From Ogataea parapolymorpha DL-1 (taxonomy: Eukaryota > Ascomycota > Pichiomycetes > Pichiales > Pichiaceae), in assembly GCF_000187245.1 (NCBI RefSeq), contig NC_027861.1, forward strand, positions 310,001 through 374,000: DNA of 64,000 bases. Reading direction: 5' to 3'. Below the pieces are notes generated by a model, which made no database searches, was not told where the DNA came from, and saw only the letters and a list, made by a program, of their open reading frames with translations. The position numbers and the translations under genes were made by a program. Shown here piece by piece: positions 48,559-59,421 of the stretch; position 1 is the stretch's first letter, and each line of letters opens with the position of its first letter.

Positions 48559-51500
48559 ATGCATATCAAGAGAGTAAGTAGATGACTATAACGGTGCTAA
48601 CGTGAAGATCGTAATACAGGGTTTCAAAACCTACAAGAATATGACCATCATAGACTCGTTTTCTCCCAAGCACAATGTAGTGGTTGGGCGTAACGGGTCA
48701 GGAAAGTCGAATTTCTTCGCCGCCATCAGATTTGTTCTATCGGACGCATATACCAATATGACAAGAGAGGAGCGCCAATCACTGATTCACGAAGGTTCCG
48801 GTACTGTTATGTCCGCTTATGTGGAGATTGTTTTTGATAACACAGATCGCAGGTTTCCTATCGACAAGGACGAGGTCGTGATCAGAAGAACAATTGGTAT
48901 GAAGAAAGATGATTACTCGCTAGACTCCAAACTTGCTACCAAGTCTGATATTACGAACCTCCTCGAAAGTGCTGGTTTTTCAAAATCTAATCCATATTAT
49001 ATCGTTCCCCAAGGTCGGATCACTTCTTTAACTAATGCCAAAGACTCTGAAAGGTTGCAGCTTCTGAAAGAAGTTGCTGGAGCTCGCGTTTTTGAAACGA
49101 AACTGAAAGACTCGCTCAAAGAGATGACAAACACCAATAAGAAAAGAGAGCAAATTGAGGAGATGTTGAGGTACATTGAGGGTCGTTTGGAAGATCTCGA
49201 CCTGGAAAAAAATGATCTCAAGGAATTTGAGAAGCTCAATAATAAGAAAAAATCTCTCGAGTATAATCTTTATGATAGAGAGTTGACGAATCTAAATGAC
49301 CAGATTGAATCTCTGGAGTCAGATTATGCAGCTGCTATTCAGGACACCTCTTCCTTGGTTGAAAAACTAGCTGAGAGGGAGAAACAGGCACAAAGCATTG
49401 AGGCTCAACTCGCAGAGCTTACGGCAGATTTGAAACTTGTTGATGTTGACATTTCTGAGAATGATGCCGAAATTAGAGACGTGCTAACCAGTATAGGAGA
49501 CACGAGTGCTCGATTGAAAGAAGCAGAGGCAGACACTGGTTTTTCAGGAGCTGATATTGCTTCTCAGCTGGAGGAACTGAATGCTCTAATATCTCAGAAG
49601 GAAGTAGAGCTTGGCAAGTGTCAGCCTGCTCTTAAACAGGCTTTGACGAAAGAGCGCGCTATCAAAGGCAAGCTGGATGAGATGAAGCAACAGCAGCGCT
49701 CCCTTCTTTCCAAAAAGGGCCGTTTTTCACAGTTTAAGAGCAAGTTGGAACGAGATGAATGGCTCAAATCAGAAATCATTAATTTGACAAAATCCCTTGA
49801 ATCCAAAAAGGGGGACCTTGCTGTCTACTTGAAAAATAAGGAAGAAATAGAGTCCTTGGCGGGGAACCTTGCCTCTGAGTTGAGCATTGCTAAAAGTGCT
49901 GACTCCCTAGATGCTGAAATGGATTCTCTTGACAAAGAGCTGGCGCAATTGAAGCTCGAATACAATCAACTCATTGACGACAGGAAACAACTTTGGAGAG
50001 AAGAAAGCAAGCTTAATAGTGTTATCCAGACATACGAAACTGAAAAAGCCAGAGCGCAGCAAGGAGTCAGTGAAACGATGGATCGTTCAATGGCTTTGGG
50101 ACTCGAAGGGGTCCAACGGATAGCTAAAGATCTTGGTTTGAACGGGGTGTATGGGACCTTGGGAGAACTCATAAATGTCAGCGAAAAATACAAAACTGCG
50201 GTCGAAGTCATTGGTGGAAATTCTTTGTTTCATATTGTTGTTGATACCGATAGAACTGCGACGCTTATCATGGAGGAGCTGATTAGACAAAAAGCAGGGC
50301 GAGTGACTTTCATGCCTCTCAATAGGTTGAATCCTAAAACCCCGTCTTATCCAGATACATCAGAATGCGTTCCGCTTATTAAGAAGATTGCATTTGACGA
50401 ATACTTGGAGCCTGCTGTGAAGCAAGTTTTCGGCAAGACAGTTGTCTGCATCAATCTGGAGAAAGGCGCTGAAATCTCACAGGCTTACAAACTCAACACC
50501 ATTACTTTAGACGGCGATAGATGTGACCGTAAGGGTGTGCTCACAGGAGGATTCCGAGACCAAACTCGTTCAAGGGTCGACTGTCTTAAGAACTTGACCA
50601 AATGGAAATCTGAGATTTTCAGTGCCCGACAGAAGCTTGAACAAGTCAAAAAGCAGATTGCTGACAAAGATGCTCGTGTCACCAACGCAAGCGAAGAATT
50701 AGCAAATAAGCGCAGAGAATTGGATGCCATGTTCACAAAAAAGGAGTCTTACTTGTCCGCCAAATCAAAACTTTCAAATGAAAAAAGCAGATATGACCAG
50801 GAGCTTGGTTCTCTGGAAGGCCGCATTGAGTCACTACAAACCTCGATAAAGCTTTCGGAGCAACAGATCAGTGAATACCAGAATGAACTAGAATCTGAGT
50901 TTAAAGAATCCAATCTGAGCGACACCGAGTTGCAGCAGCTGAAAGAGCTCGAAGAAAATATTTCGATTGCTGAGCAAGAATACACTCAGGTCAGTGAACA
51001 GCTCAACGAGCTGGAGTTGCGGGCCTCGTCGCTCATATCCGAGTTAAATGGTAGTTTATACCCTCGGTTGAGGCAGTTGAGTCTGCGGACGTCCAAGTCT
51101 CAGGAAAATGATGACATCAAGGTCAAAGAACTTGAAAGCAAACTGCAGAGATTGGAGGAAACCAAAGAGAAGTTGGAGTCGTCGAATTCTGAGTTGCTCA
51201 GCAAGTCGAAGGAATTGAAGAAACAGCTTAAGAGCCTGGAGGACCAGCTTCAAAAACTCAATGAGTCACAAAGGAATCTCTTGCGGCGACTAGAAAACTA
51301 TGGCAAGAGCTCTGAAAAATCATTGAGCAGAAAGGTGTTGCTGGGTAACAGGCGCGACGAGATTAGCCGGAAAATCAGGGATTTGGGTGTCTTGCCAGAA
51401 GAGGCGTTTACTGCTTACAAAGATATAAGCTCAGGTGAAGTTTTGAATTTATTGAATGAGGTCACTGAGAGTTTGAAGCAGTACAGTCATGTCAATAAAA

Positions 51501-52180
51501 AGGCCCTAGAACAGTTCCTTAATTTTGCCAAACAGCGTGACTCGCTGGTTGCTCGGAAAAATGAGCTTGATGATGCTAAAGAGTCCATTGAAGACCTTAT
51601 TTCGGTTCTTGAGCGCAGAAAGGATGATGCCATCATCAGAACATTTAAAGAAGTGAGCATCGGCTTCACCGAGGTGTTTGAGAAGCTAGTTCCAGCAGGA
51701 ACCGGTAAGCTGATCATCCAGAAAAGGAGTGAAAAGGTTGGTAAAGGCAAGAGGGGTATCGAACAAGACTCTGATGATGAAGAGGACGCTGAATTGGTGG
51801 ATCAATACGTCGGTATTTCGATTTCAGTCTCTTTCAATTCAAGGGAGGATGAACAGCAAAGAATCGAACAGCTTTCTGGCGGACAGAAATCGCTCTGTGC
51901 AATTGCTCTCATCCTGGCAATTCAGAAATGTGACCCGGCTCCATTTTACCTGTTTGATGAGATTGATGCAAACTTGGATGCCCAATACAGAACTTCTGTC
52001 TCGCAGATCATTCACGAGCTTTCCCGTAACGCACAATTCATATGCACTACGTTCCGTCCAGAAATGCTCAAAGTTTGTGACAAGTACTTTGGAGTGATGT
52101 TCAACAACAAAGTGAGTACAGTTAGTGAAATCGATCAGGCCGACGCGCTTGGATTTGTTGAGGGTCAACAACGTCGCTAG
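48559..52180 (+). CDS. SMC3: Cohesin ATPase subunit Smc3, spliced
   Basis: Exon 1 (48559-48573) encodes only MHIKR. Exon 2 (48608-52180) continues IVIQGFKTYKN, rebuilding the near-invariant Smc3 N-terminus, for 1,195 residues in total. The head has Walker A GRNGSGKSN (33-40), the adjacent lysines K104/K105 in GMKKDDY that Eco1 acetylates in other species, then coiled coil, the hinge (about 510-640), coiled coil, signature LSGGQ (about 1,090) and Walker B FYLFDEIDANLD. Smc3 and Smc1 form the ring that holds sister chromatids. Convergent with NET1 across 31 bp, as in YJL074C-YJL076W. Confidence 0.97.
48574..48607 (+). other. 34-nt intron in SMC3
   Basis: The donor is GTAAGT (48574-48579), the branch sequence GCTAAC lies at 48596-48601 and the acceptor is AAG ending at 48607. 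Reading through gives a TGA within three codons of the donor, so splicing is needed to reach the conserved MHIKR start. Confidence 0.85.
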
Positions 52181-52211
52181 TTTTCTATATGGCTTGCCTA
52201 AATTAATTTAG

Positions 52212-54575
52212 CTATTTTCGAGCATCTTTCATTAGATCCAAAAATCCATGGTTTTTCTTCTTGCCCTTAGCCTTGGAAACAATGTTACTTGCCATCTTCG
52301 CATCAAGGTATCTTTGGGATCCCACAGTTTCCGAGTCCGAACTATCGTCCTGCGAGTCGTCCGAATCATCCTCGGAGTCAGAAGACTCAGTCTCGGAATC
52401 GGATTCAGACTTCTCCTGCCTGAAAGCAGAAATTGCCCGGACACCCTGGCTGAATTCCCTGACATCAGGGAGACCACGTTCCATCAATTGAGACAGTTTT
52501 GGAAGCGAAGAAATCGAGCTTTCAGATTGAGAGGCATGTGGTGGCTGTGTCTGGGACTGCGAAAGCAGTTGAGGAACCACACGGCCCTCTTGTGTGCTTG
52601 GAGGTGGAGACGAGATTTGGCTTTCATTCAACGTGGAATTATTGCGCGAGGAAAGAACAGAGGTGTTGCTGAGTAGGCCCTTTGGTGCATTCACCACTCT
52701 AGGTCTTTTCATTGTCTCCTGTTCATCCTCTAACTCGTCATCATCGTTGTCATCATTGTCATCGTCGCTAGAATCCGACTCACTTTCTGCCGGTTGTGAT
52801 ACAAGCGGCTGGGAGTTTGAAGCCACCGGTGGCTTTCCTGCTTTCTCAGCTATACCGTTAGATTGTACTTGATGAGCAGGAGCATCGTTACTTTTTGTTT
52901 TTCCTTTCATTCCATCTTTTAGCAGGCCAATCACTTCTGCTCGGGTGTAGTTTGTGCCAGGCTTCTGTGCATCACTAGAATGATTTTTTGCAGAATCATT
53001 CTCTCTGGTATCAGCAGCAGTCTTGCTTTCTGCATTCTGTGAAGTAGGTTCGGTGGCAGCAGTTTTGTTCGTATTTGTGTCCTTTGTTTCACTACTCTCT
53101 GCTGCGGCCGCTTCGACTTTTTTTGCTTTAGACTTGCGGGCTGGCTTTTTCTTTTCCTCTGGCTTTGCGGTCTCCTCTCCATTTTGGGATTCGTCTTCTT
53201 TTGCCTCAGCCTTCTTGACGCGATTCTTGCTGCCAACAGGACGGCCTCTGCGAGGCTTGGCGACAGGCGTCTCCTCAGCTGGTGGATGCTGATTTGCGTC
53301 CTCTTTGGAACCATTTTTCTGCTCGTTCTGTTCCTTTGTTTCCTTTTGCTTCTTGCCTCTAGCCTTTGGGGTTGTGGACTCCTTGTTGGTGTCCTTTTGC
53401 TGCGTCTTTTTCCCGAAATCTGCATCCGGACCCTTGACGGAGTCATTCAGCTTCTTCGTGACTTGAGATGGTTTCATAGGCTTGGTCTCCTTAAATGATG
53501 GATTTGAGACGACATTGGCAGGTGTAGGAGTCTGAGCAGGGATGGAAGAAAAGGAAGAGTTTGAAGTGTCGTTCAACTGCACTGGAGATTTCCGCTGCAC
53601 TGAGGAAATTCGGTTCATCACATCAGCTTTAGTTGGCACACTCGGCCTCTTTCTTACAGCAGAGGTATCCTGATTAGAATCGCTTTGATAGTGATCGCTG
53701 TCAGTTAGTACGTCATTTATTTGCAAATCGCGTTCTTCGTCTTTCTCGTTTTCATCCAGAGCTTTTGACAGATCGGGCTGGAATTGGGACGTCAGCATTC
53801 CAGACGTTATTCTTGTCGGAGACCCAGGCGCATTCACCGGACTTGCATTTCGCGGGCTAAGATTCTTCTTTGGCTCAATGATTACAGTAGCGTCCTGATG
53901 GCCATCATTGGGAGCTGGAAGCGACAAATTGGATTGATGGGATGCTTCGTCAGCTTCTAACAAAGGAGGTTGTCGAGCCTCGTGCCAAACACGTTGGTTA
54001 CGAGAGGATCTTGTTTTCTTGACGATCTGATTCAAATCGTTGTGAAGGTGGCGCTTTCCTCTGGAATCGGTCTCCTCTTCCCCAGTAAATTCATTTTCCA
54101 CGAGAACACGCAAAATATTGTCCGTATCAAAAATCATTGAAACTGAGTATTCCGGGTCCAGGTCACACTCATTGCTATCCTGAATTTGATGAATGATGAT
54201 GGGCTCTTGTTCAGGATACAGCCTCAAGAATCTCTCTTGAATCTCAACACAAACATCCTGAAGCGTGCTTGAACTTTTCGTAATGTGAAGGAATTTTTTG
54301 ATACCATCGGACGTGCCCACGATATGCGGAGACGGGCCATAACTTGGCCGCTGGGAATTGAAACTCGAAATCCCGTTAACAAGTGGCGTACTTGAGCCAT
54401 TGAGCGTGAAGTTTGGGTAGTAAGAATTATTAGGCTGGGATTGGGAACCGGGGTAAATCTGCGATTGCATTTGCATCACACTCATATCCACATTATTTCC
54501 AGTTCCATTGTAAGCGAGTGGTTTGTTTGCTTTCGCAGCGCTCGGCGGAACAATGTGAACTTGCAACTTTATCAT
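52212..54575 (-). CDS. NET1: Net1/Tof2-family nucleolar protein
   Basis: The 787-residue protein begins MIKLQVHIVPPS and has the Net1-type N-terminal fold, with KKFLHITKSSSTLQDVCVEI near 95-115 and IIIHQIQDSNECDLDPEYSV near 125-145. The rest is low-complexity: Ser/Pro-rich, then lysine/alanine-rich, then Ser/Asp/Glu-rich acidic tracts, and a basic C-terminus. In S. cerevisiae Net1 anchors Cdc14 and Sir2 at rDNA in the RENT complex and binds RNA polymerase I; here the role is inferred. It is shorter than S. cerevisiae Net1 (1,189) and could equally be the pre-duplication Net1/Tof2 ancestor type. Convergent position with SMC3 is conserved. Confidence 0.88.
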   Translation of the reverse strand: MIKLQVHIVPPSAAKANKPLAYNGTGNNVDMSVMQMQSQIYPGSQSQPNNSYYPNFTLNGSSTPLVNGISSFNSQRPSYGPSPHIVGTSDGIKKFLHITKSSSTLQDVCVEIQERFLRLYPEQEPIIIHQIQDSNECDLDPEYSVSMIFDTDNILRVLVENEFTGEEETDSRGKRHLHNDLNQIVKKTRSSRNQRVWHEARQPPLLEADEASHQSNLSLPAPNDGHQDATVIIEPKKNLSPRNASPVNAPGSPTRITSGMLTSQFQPDLSKALDENEKDEERDLQINDVLTDSDHYQSDSNQDTSAVRKRPSVPTKADVMNRISSVQRKSPVQLNDTSNSSFSSIPAQTPTPANVVSNPSFKETKPMKPSQVTKKLNDSVKGPDADFGKKTQQKDTNKESTTPKARGKKQKETKEQNEQKNGSKEDANQHPPAEETPVAKPRRGRPVGSKNRVKKAEAKEDESQNGEETAKPEEKKKPARKSKAKKVEAAAAESSETKDTNTNKTAATEPTSQNAESKTAADTRENDSAKNHSSDAQKPGTNYTRAEVIGLLKDGMKGKTKSNDAPAHQVQSNGIAEKAGKPPVASNSQPLVSQPAESESDSSDDDNDDNDDDELEDEQETMKRPRVVNAPKGLLSNTSVLSSRNNSTLNESQISSPPPSTQEGRVVPQLLSQSQTQPPHASQSESSISSLPKLSQLMERGLPDVREFSQGVRAISAFRQEKSESDSETESSDSEDDSDDSQDDSSDSETVGSQRYLDAKMASNIVSKAKGKKKNHGFLDLMKDARK

Positions 54576-54701
54576 CTTCTGATCTCCAAAAAGTCTGAGA
54601 TTCCCTGCCTCCTAAGTAGAGTCACGTCTTACTTTTACAGTTAGTGTTATTATGCTTATACTTCAAAAAGTTCACAAAATATTTTTTTCATATCACTGTC
54701 A

Positions 54702-56030
54702 TCAAAACTCCGTGTTTTTTGCGCGAATCTTATTAGCTTCAATCTCATCATGAATCCTGTCAAGAATATCAGAATTCTCGGTCTCGCACGCTAGGGTCCC
54801 AAGATTGCCATTATCAAAATCCAGTCCATCTCCAGATTTTTGACTATCCAACAAAGAATTATAGCCCCACACAGATATAGTCCCATCCTTGCATCCACTG
54901 TAGTACTTGATCGAGCTCTCTTTAGCATATACGATGCTTGTTGTCCTTCTGTTCAAAGTACTCCCATTCTTATTTAGTCTGGCAACAAGTTTGCCGTCCT
55001 CAAGTCGGTAAATCAGGATTTCACCGTTCTCTGACGGGAACCATAAGTACTGTAGCTCTGTTTCGCTCAGAGGACTTAAAGCCATGCTGATGTGTTGTGT
55101 GGATTTGTTTCTGACCAGGGGGCCAAAATTGATCTGCTTGTTCAGAGGCTTTTCTGCACTGGTCATATCCCAAACACATATTTTATCATCATGTCCAAGG
55201 GTAATAAGTTCCGCCCCATCATCCGTAAAAAGCAACGAGTTTATTCCACCATTGTGCGCTTTTGGAGTACTTTCGTGTAGCAGTAACTGTCTGGTATTGG
55301 TTTTATAGTTAGTGGTCGTTAGGTTATAGTCCATTTTGAAAACACAACCATCGGCACGTCGTATATCCCACCCTATACAATAACCATCTTGGCTGCCACC
55401 AACCACAAGGTTAGGGTTTGCGGGTGACCACCGACAACTCAACATATATCCAAACCCTCCTTGAAGTTTTCCTCCACCTCCTAGTGTATGAGCATCTGCT
55501 AGGGTCCTCAAATCCAGCAGCCTGAGACCTCCGACTCCCCCATCCGCGCAAACAGCTACCAAAGAATTGCGCCCATGGTCTTCAAAATCAAAATGGAGCA
55601 CTCTGGAACCAAGATTGAAGGAATGAACATGCTGCATTTCATTCGCATCCCAAACACTTAATGTATGATCGAAGGAGGACGACAGCCATAACCCGTTATC
55701 GGACCACCATTTAATATGAGTAATACCAAATTTATGCACAGACTTAGAGGGAAGAATATAAATAGGTTCCAACTCTTCTACTTCAACCTGCTGCTTAAGA
55801 TCCCACAGCTTGACAGAAGATTCACCTCCTCCGGAAAATAAATATCGGTTGTACAAAGGGTCTAAGGATAAGGTATTGACAGAGGCTTGGTGAGGTTTCA
55901 TCGGGAAATGACCTTTCATCGCATCCAAGTTGTCCAATCTTGAGTATTTGTATTCATTGTAAACTTTGAGGACATCTAACGGAGAGTGGTTGAATTTGGT
56001 TATCGCATGCTCGAAGAGTAACTGATGCAT
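54702..56030 (-). CDS. RAD28: Rad28/CSA (ERCC8)-like WD40 protein
   Basis: The 442-residue WD40 protein resembles Rad28, the yeast counterpart of human CSA in transcription-coupled repair. Supporting stretches are the N-terminal MHQLLFEHAITKF, then LYNRYLFSGGGESSVKLWDL, LWLSSSFDHTLSVWDANEM, and AHNGGINSLLFTDDGAELITLGHDDKICVWD. S. cerevisiae Rad28 has 506 residues. It diverges from the mitochondrial protein gene across 89 bp. Confidence 0.85.
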   Translation of the reverse strand: MHQLLFEHAITKFNHSPLDVLKVYNEYKYSRLDNLDAMKGHFPMKPHQASVNTLSLDPLYNRYLFSGGGESSVKLWDLKQQVEVEELEPIYILPSKSVHKFGITHIKWWSDNGLWLSSSFDHTLSVWDANEMQHVHSFNLGSRVLHFDFEDHGRNSLVAVCADGGVGGLRLLDLRTLADAHTLGGGGKLQGGFGYMLSCRWSPANPNLVVGGSQDGYCIGWDIRRADGCVFKMDYNLTTTNYKTNTRQLLLHESTPKAHNGGINSLLFTDDGAELITLGHDDKICVWDMTSAEKPLNKQINFGPLVRNKSTQHISMALSPLSETELQYLWFPSENGEILIYRLEDGKLVARLNKNGSTLNRRTTSIVYAKESSIKYYSGCKDGTISVWGYNSLLDSQKSGDGLDFDNGNLGTLACETENSDILDRIHDEIEANKIRAKNTEF

Positions 56031-56119
56031 TATTTATACTACAAGTATCATAGGACTATCGACGCAATTTACCCTGCACAAAAAGTTGACGAGATATAAT
56101 TTGAGAAAAATTGTTTCTG

Positions 56120-57259
56120 ATGTTGAACATGTATTTGAGACGTTCAGTCGCGCTGGTGCGCTCTCTGAGAATGTATTCCACCGAGGGAGCGTCTGGCATC
56201 GATGAGCAGTTGCTTGATGAACTGAGGGCTATACCACAAGAATTGAATAATACTGCAAAGTCGAAGCTTCCAAAGGAGAACAACCAAGCCAGAAGCTCAA
56301 ATCAGAGCCCAAACAAGCCACGCATTTCCAGAGAAAAGCGTTCGCAAGGAAAGAAACCAAGAGCACAGTATTCATCGTCCAAACCTAGGTCTCCTCGTGG
56401 CCCCCGGAAGGGAAAACAGCAAAGCGACGATGCCCTTGAGAATCAAGATATGAAACCTTATGTTGACGCAACTATGAGGGCGTTTGACGAATTACCATTG
56501 AAGACTCTCAGAAGCCAGAACATTCAACCTGACATGTCCCACTGGGAAAACATCGTGAGAAGACTCGAAAAGGCTACCGAACAAAGGGACAAGCTTAAGA
56601 AATGTGAGCTCCCAGAGGTCAAATTACATGACCTAAAATCTCTTGGGGTTATCGACTCCAGTGTTGATAGCAAAGAGTTGAAAACCACCTGGGAAGCTAC
56701 CGATGCAATCAATGATATCAAGAATTTCGTTAAGAGCATCAGCTATTTCGAGCCTCAAGATCCACTGCAATATAAAATTAAGGAACCATCACCTGGAGAG
56801 CTAGAACTAAACAAATCCCAGATGGCTTTCAGTCTTAGATCCAGAATGTTGCGCGCAATTTCCAAATTCTCAGAACAGCACGGCCTGGCTTTGAATTCTA
56901 CAAATCTTGGCCAATCCCAACTTCATGGAATGAACAAATTGTACCCATTCGCCAACCCAAATATACCTAAGGCTGGATTCAACAAGGTTTCTGACATCAA
57001 ATCCCTTTCGAAATCATCCGGATCCGATTTCAAGAACATCGTGGACACCACGGTAAGGGGTATAAGGCCGGAACTCAAATTCTACAAAACAGGCCAGTTT
57101 AAGACGGAGCAGTCACGCGTGAACGCGGAAGTAGTGTCTCATGCCCTGAACTCAAACGCTCAGCTTCAAGTTGATAACATGCATGTTTCAATAGGAAGAA
57201 CTCTTGTTGGAAAAGGAAAGCTTGCAGACCTTCCGCAACCGCTTCCCTCCTCAGAATAA
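56120..57259 (+). CDS. Predicted mitochondrial protein of unknown function
   Basis: The 379-residue protein starts with a strong mitochondrial presequence (MLNMYLRRSVALVRSLRMYS), then a basic Lys/Arg/Ser/Pro-rich region (about 50-110). A helical middle holds PYVDATMRAFDELPLKTL, and the end is compact (RVNAEVVSHALNSNAQLQVD, then MHVSIGRTLVGKGKLADLP). I do not recognise the family. The basic linker and matrix signal would fit a mitoribosomal or RNA-associated protein, but that is a guess. The ATG at 56120 is used because the frame upstream begins only with TTG; a second ATG is at 56129. Confidence 0.75.
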   Translation: MLNMYLRRSVALVRSLRMYSTEGASGIDEQLLDELRAIPQELNNTAKSKLPKENNQARSSNQSPNKPRISREKRSQGKKPRAQYSSSKPRSPRGPRKGKQQSDDALENQDMKPYVDATMRAFDELPLKTLRSQNIQPDMSHWENIVRRLEKATEQRDKLKKCELPEVKLHDLKSLGVIDSSVDSKELKTTWEATDAINDIKNFVKSISYFEPQDPLQYKIKEPSPGELELNKSQMAFSLRSRMLRAISKFSEQHGLALNSTNLGQSQLHGMNKLYPFANPNIPKAGFNKVSDIKSLSKSSGSDFKNIVDTTVRGIRPELKFYKTGQFKTEQSRVNAEVVSHALNSNAQLQVDNMHVSIGRTLVGKGKLADLPQPLPSSE

Positions 57260-57486
57260 AGTACACTGTATATAATGAAGGAAAGGTCGTGTAGACTTTA
57301 TTTACAATTTATTTCAAGCTTATTTACCCAGTAGCGGGTAACACTATGACGATCGTGTTACCAGACTAAAGCTTAAAAATATAAAAAGCATAATTTATAA
57401 TCTATTGCTAATCTCATCAAAAAGCTGACCATTACTAGTTACAATTAAGAGCTGGGTATTTGTGATTTAAGAAACTCACGTTTAAG

Positions 57487-59289
57487 ATGTCGAACTATTT
57501 TGGTGATAGCCCTCAGGGTAACACATATAGTTCCAGCTCTATACCCCCGAAGGACTCCGCCAAAGAAGAAGACGTGATTGACAAGTTTTTGAACCTCACA
57601 TCATACACTCCAGTGCAAGAGGAAGCTCCGGACTTCTTCATGAATGCTTCATCTCTGACTTCAATAAGCCACCAACCATCGTCCAGCTCGTTCGATAATT
57701 TGCAACCTTCATCCGACGACAAGGGAAACGCTTTTTTTGATGATGTTTCCGCAATTACTATGAGCGGTGCTCATTATAGTTCGAATAATGCCACCAACAA
57801 CTCATTTAATGTGTTGGGCTCTACGCAGGATTTTGTAAACATGCCATCGGTAGATACACCTCCAGAACAATCCTATATCCATTTTGATGACTCGTTGCCA
57901 AATTCTAACCCGTCAAAAGTCGATACCTCTGCTCCTTTGATCCAGATTGACAAAGCATTTTCCGATTATCTGACTCAGCAATCAGAAACAGCGAATTTCC
58001 CTAACTTAGATGCACGAACTTTAAACACTGGATTCCCAGGAACCAATATCCTACCACAGGGAGTGTCTCATTTTAGTGCTGACCCTAATCTCCTTTTGCA
58101 ACCACAAGTTGGGAGACAATATAGGCGTCCAGAATCCTCCACAGGTTCTGAACTGTCTGCCTCTAACTCGCCCTATCTATCAGCAGTTGAATCTATTGCT
58201 GGGGACGATTATGTTGAGCCGCAAGATGACTTTGAAAGCCAATTGGTTTCTGATAATATCCGTCAGCTGTCATTGTCGGCAATGAACGCACCAAATATTA
58301 ACCTTACAGAGCAGAATCTCAAAGAGCAGGAACGCATATCGGCAGCTCCACCGATAGTCATTGAAAACCCAGAGAAAGTTGCTGATAGCACTCCATCGCT
58401 GTTTTCTGCGTCATCCTCCAAGGCTTCCTCTCCCAATAGATCGAGGTCAGCTAGCGCAGGCAATACTCCTGCCATCAAAGTTGAAGACTCTTCCTCTACT
58501 CCTGCAATTTCAATCAATGTGGAGGATGCTGCTCGTTCACATGCTATTGATAGCTCAAGCTATAGCACTCCAGATAACGAAAGACTGTACAATACTAACT
58601 ACTTACAAGTGGACGATGCTTACCTTACGCCCGATGATAGAACGCATAACTCAATGAGAATGGGACGGCAACGACGCCATTCGGAATCTAGTTCGCGCTC
58701 CAGATCTACTTCGAGGTCCAGATATTCAGATGATTCAGACTACGACAGTGATGCTTCACTTTCACGTGAAAAACTCTCTGAGCTTGCCGCCCCTCCTTCG
58801 CCTAATAGAAAATCGCAGAAAAATCCAGCTTCATTTGCTTGCCCTGTATGTGATAAAAAGTTCACGCGACCGTATAATCTCAAGTCTCATCTTCGCACAC
58901 ATACCAACGAGCGACCGTTCCTTTGTACCGTATGTGGTAAGGCATTCGCGCGACAACACGATCGGAAACGACATGAAGAATTGCACTCTGGAGAAAAGAA
59001 GTATCAATGTCGTGGGACTTTGGCAGATGGATTTACCATATGGGGATGTGGTAAACGCTTTGCGAGGACTGATGCTTTGAGACGCCATTTTCAAACGGAA
59101 AGTGGTAAAAATTGCATACGGCCTTTGATGCAAGAAATTGAAAATGAGAAGAAGGAGGAGAGACCGCTCACCAGCAGCGTTAAAAAGGTCACCGACTCAA
59201 AAATTCCCATGGAAGTTTTGGACGTTTCTGACTACAACAGTTTGCTGGATCAGATTTTGACCGTGCAAAGCAAGGCCAGCACGAGTTGA
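57487..59289 (+). CDS. CRZ1: Calcineurin-responsive zinc-finger transcription factor Crz1
   Basis: The 600-residue protein has a Ser/Asn/Gln-rich regulatory region and a C-terminal DNA-binding domain of C2H2 fingers: [40 protein letters not shown] and an atypical third finger [20 protein letters not shown]. These are the Crz1 hallmark. A PxIxIT-type docking site, PAISIN, lies near residue 338, equivalent to PIISIQ in S. cerevisiae Crz1. Serine-rich stretches such as [12 protein letters not shown] would be phosphorylation sites controlling nuclear entry. Calcium signalling through calcineurin would activate it. Confidence 0.93.
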   Translation: MSNYFGDSPQGNTYSSSSIPPKDSAKEEDVIDKFLNLTSYTPVQEEAPDFFMNASSLTSISHQPSSSSFDNLQPSSDDKGNAFFDDVSAITMSGAHYSSNNATNNSFNVLGSTQDFVNMPSVDTPPEQSYIHFDDSLPNSNPSKVDTSAPLIQIDKAFSDYLTQQSETANFPNLDARTLNTGFPGTNILPQGVSHFSADPNLLLQPQVGRQYRRPESSTGSELSASNSPYLSAVESIAGDDYVEPQDDFESQLVSDNIRQLSLSAMNAPNINLTEQNLKEQERISAAPPIVIENPEKVADSTPSLFSASSSKASSPNRSRSASAGNTPAIKVEDSSSTPAISINVEDAARSHAIDSSSYSTPDNERLYNTNYLQVDDAYLTPDDRTHNSMRMGRQRRHSESSSRSRSTSRSRYSDDSDYDSDASLSREKLSELAAPPSPNRKSQKNPASFACPVCDKKFTRPYNLKSHLRTHTNERPFLCTVCGKAFARQHDRKRHEELHSGEKKYQCRGTLADGFTIWGCGKRFARTDALRRHFQTESGKNCIRPLMQEIENEKKEERPLTSSVKKVTDSKIPMEVLDVSDYNSLLDQILTVQSKASTS

Positions 59290-59421
59290 CTTATGATTTA
59301 TGTCGTGTATCAACAAATGTAGTTAAAAAGATTCATATTAATTTTTAGAGATCTAGTATTTCATTGTTAAAGGCTAGAGCCGTAAAAGTACGATATATAT
59401 ATCCAAGAGTAGCTAGAGCTG

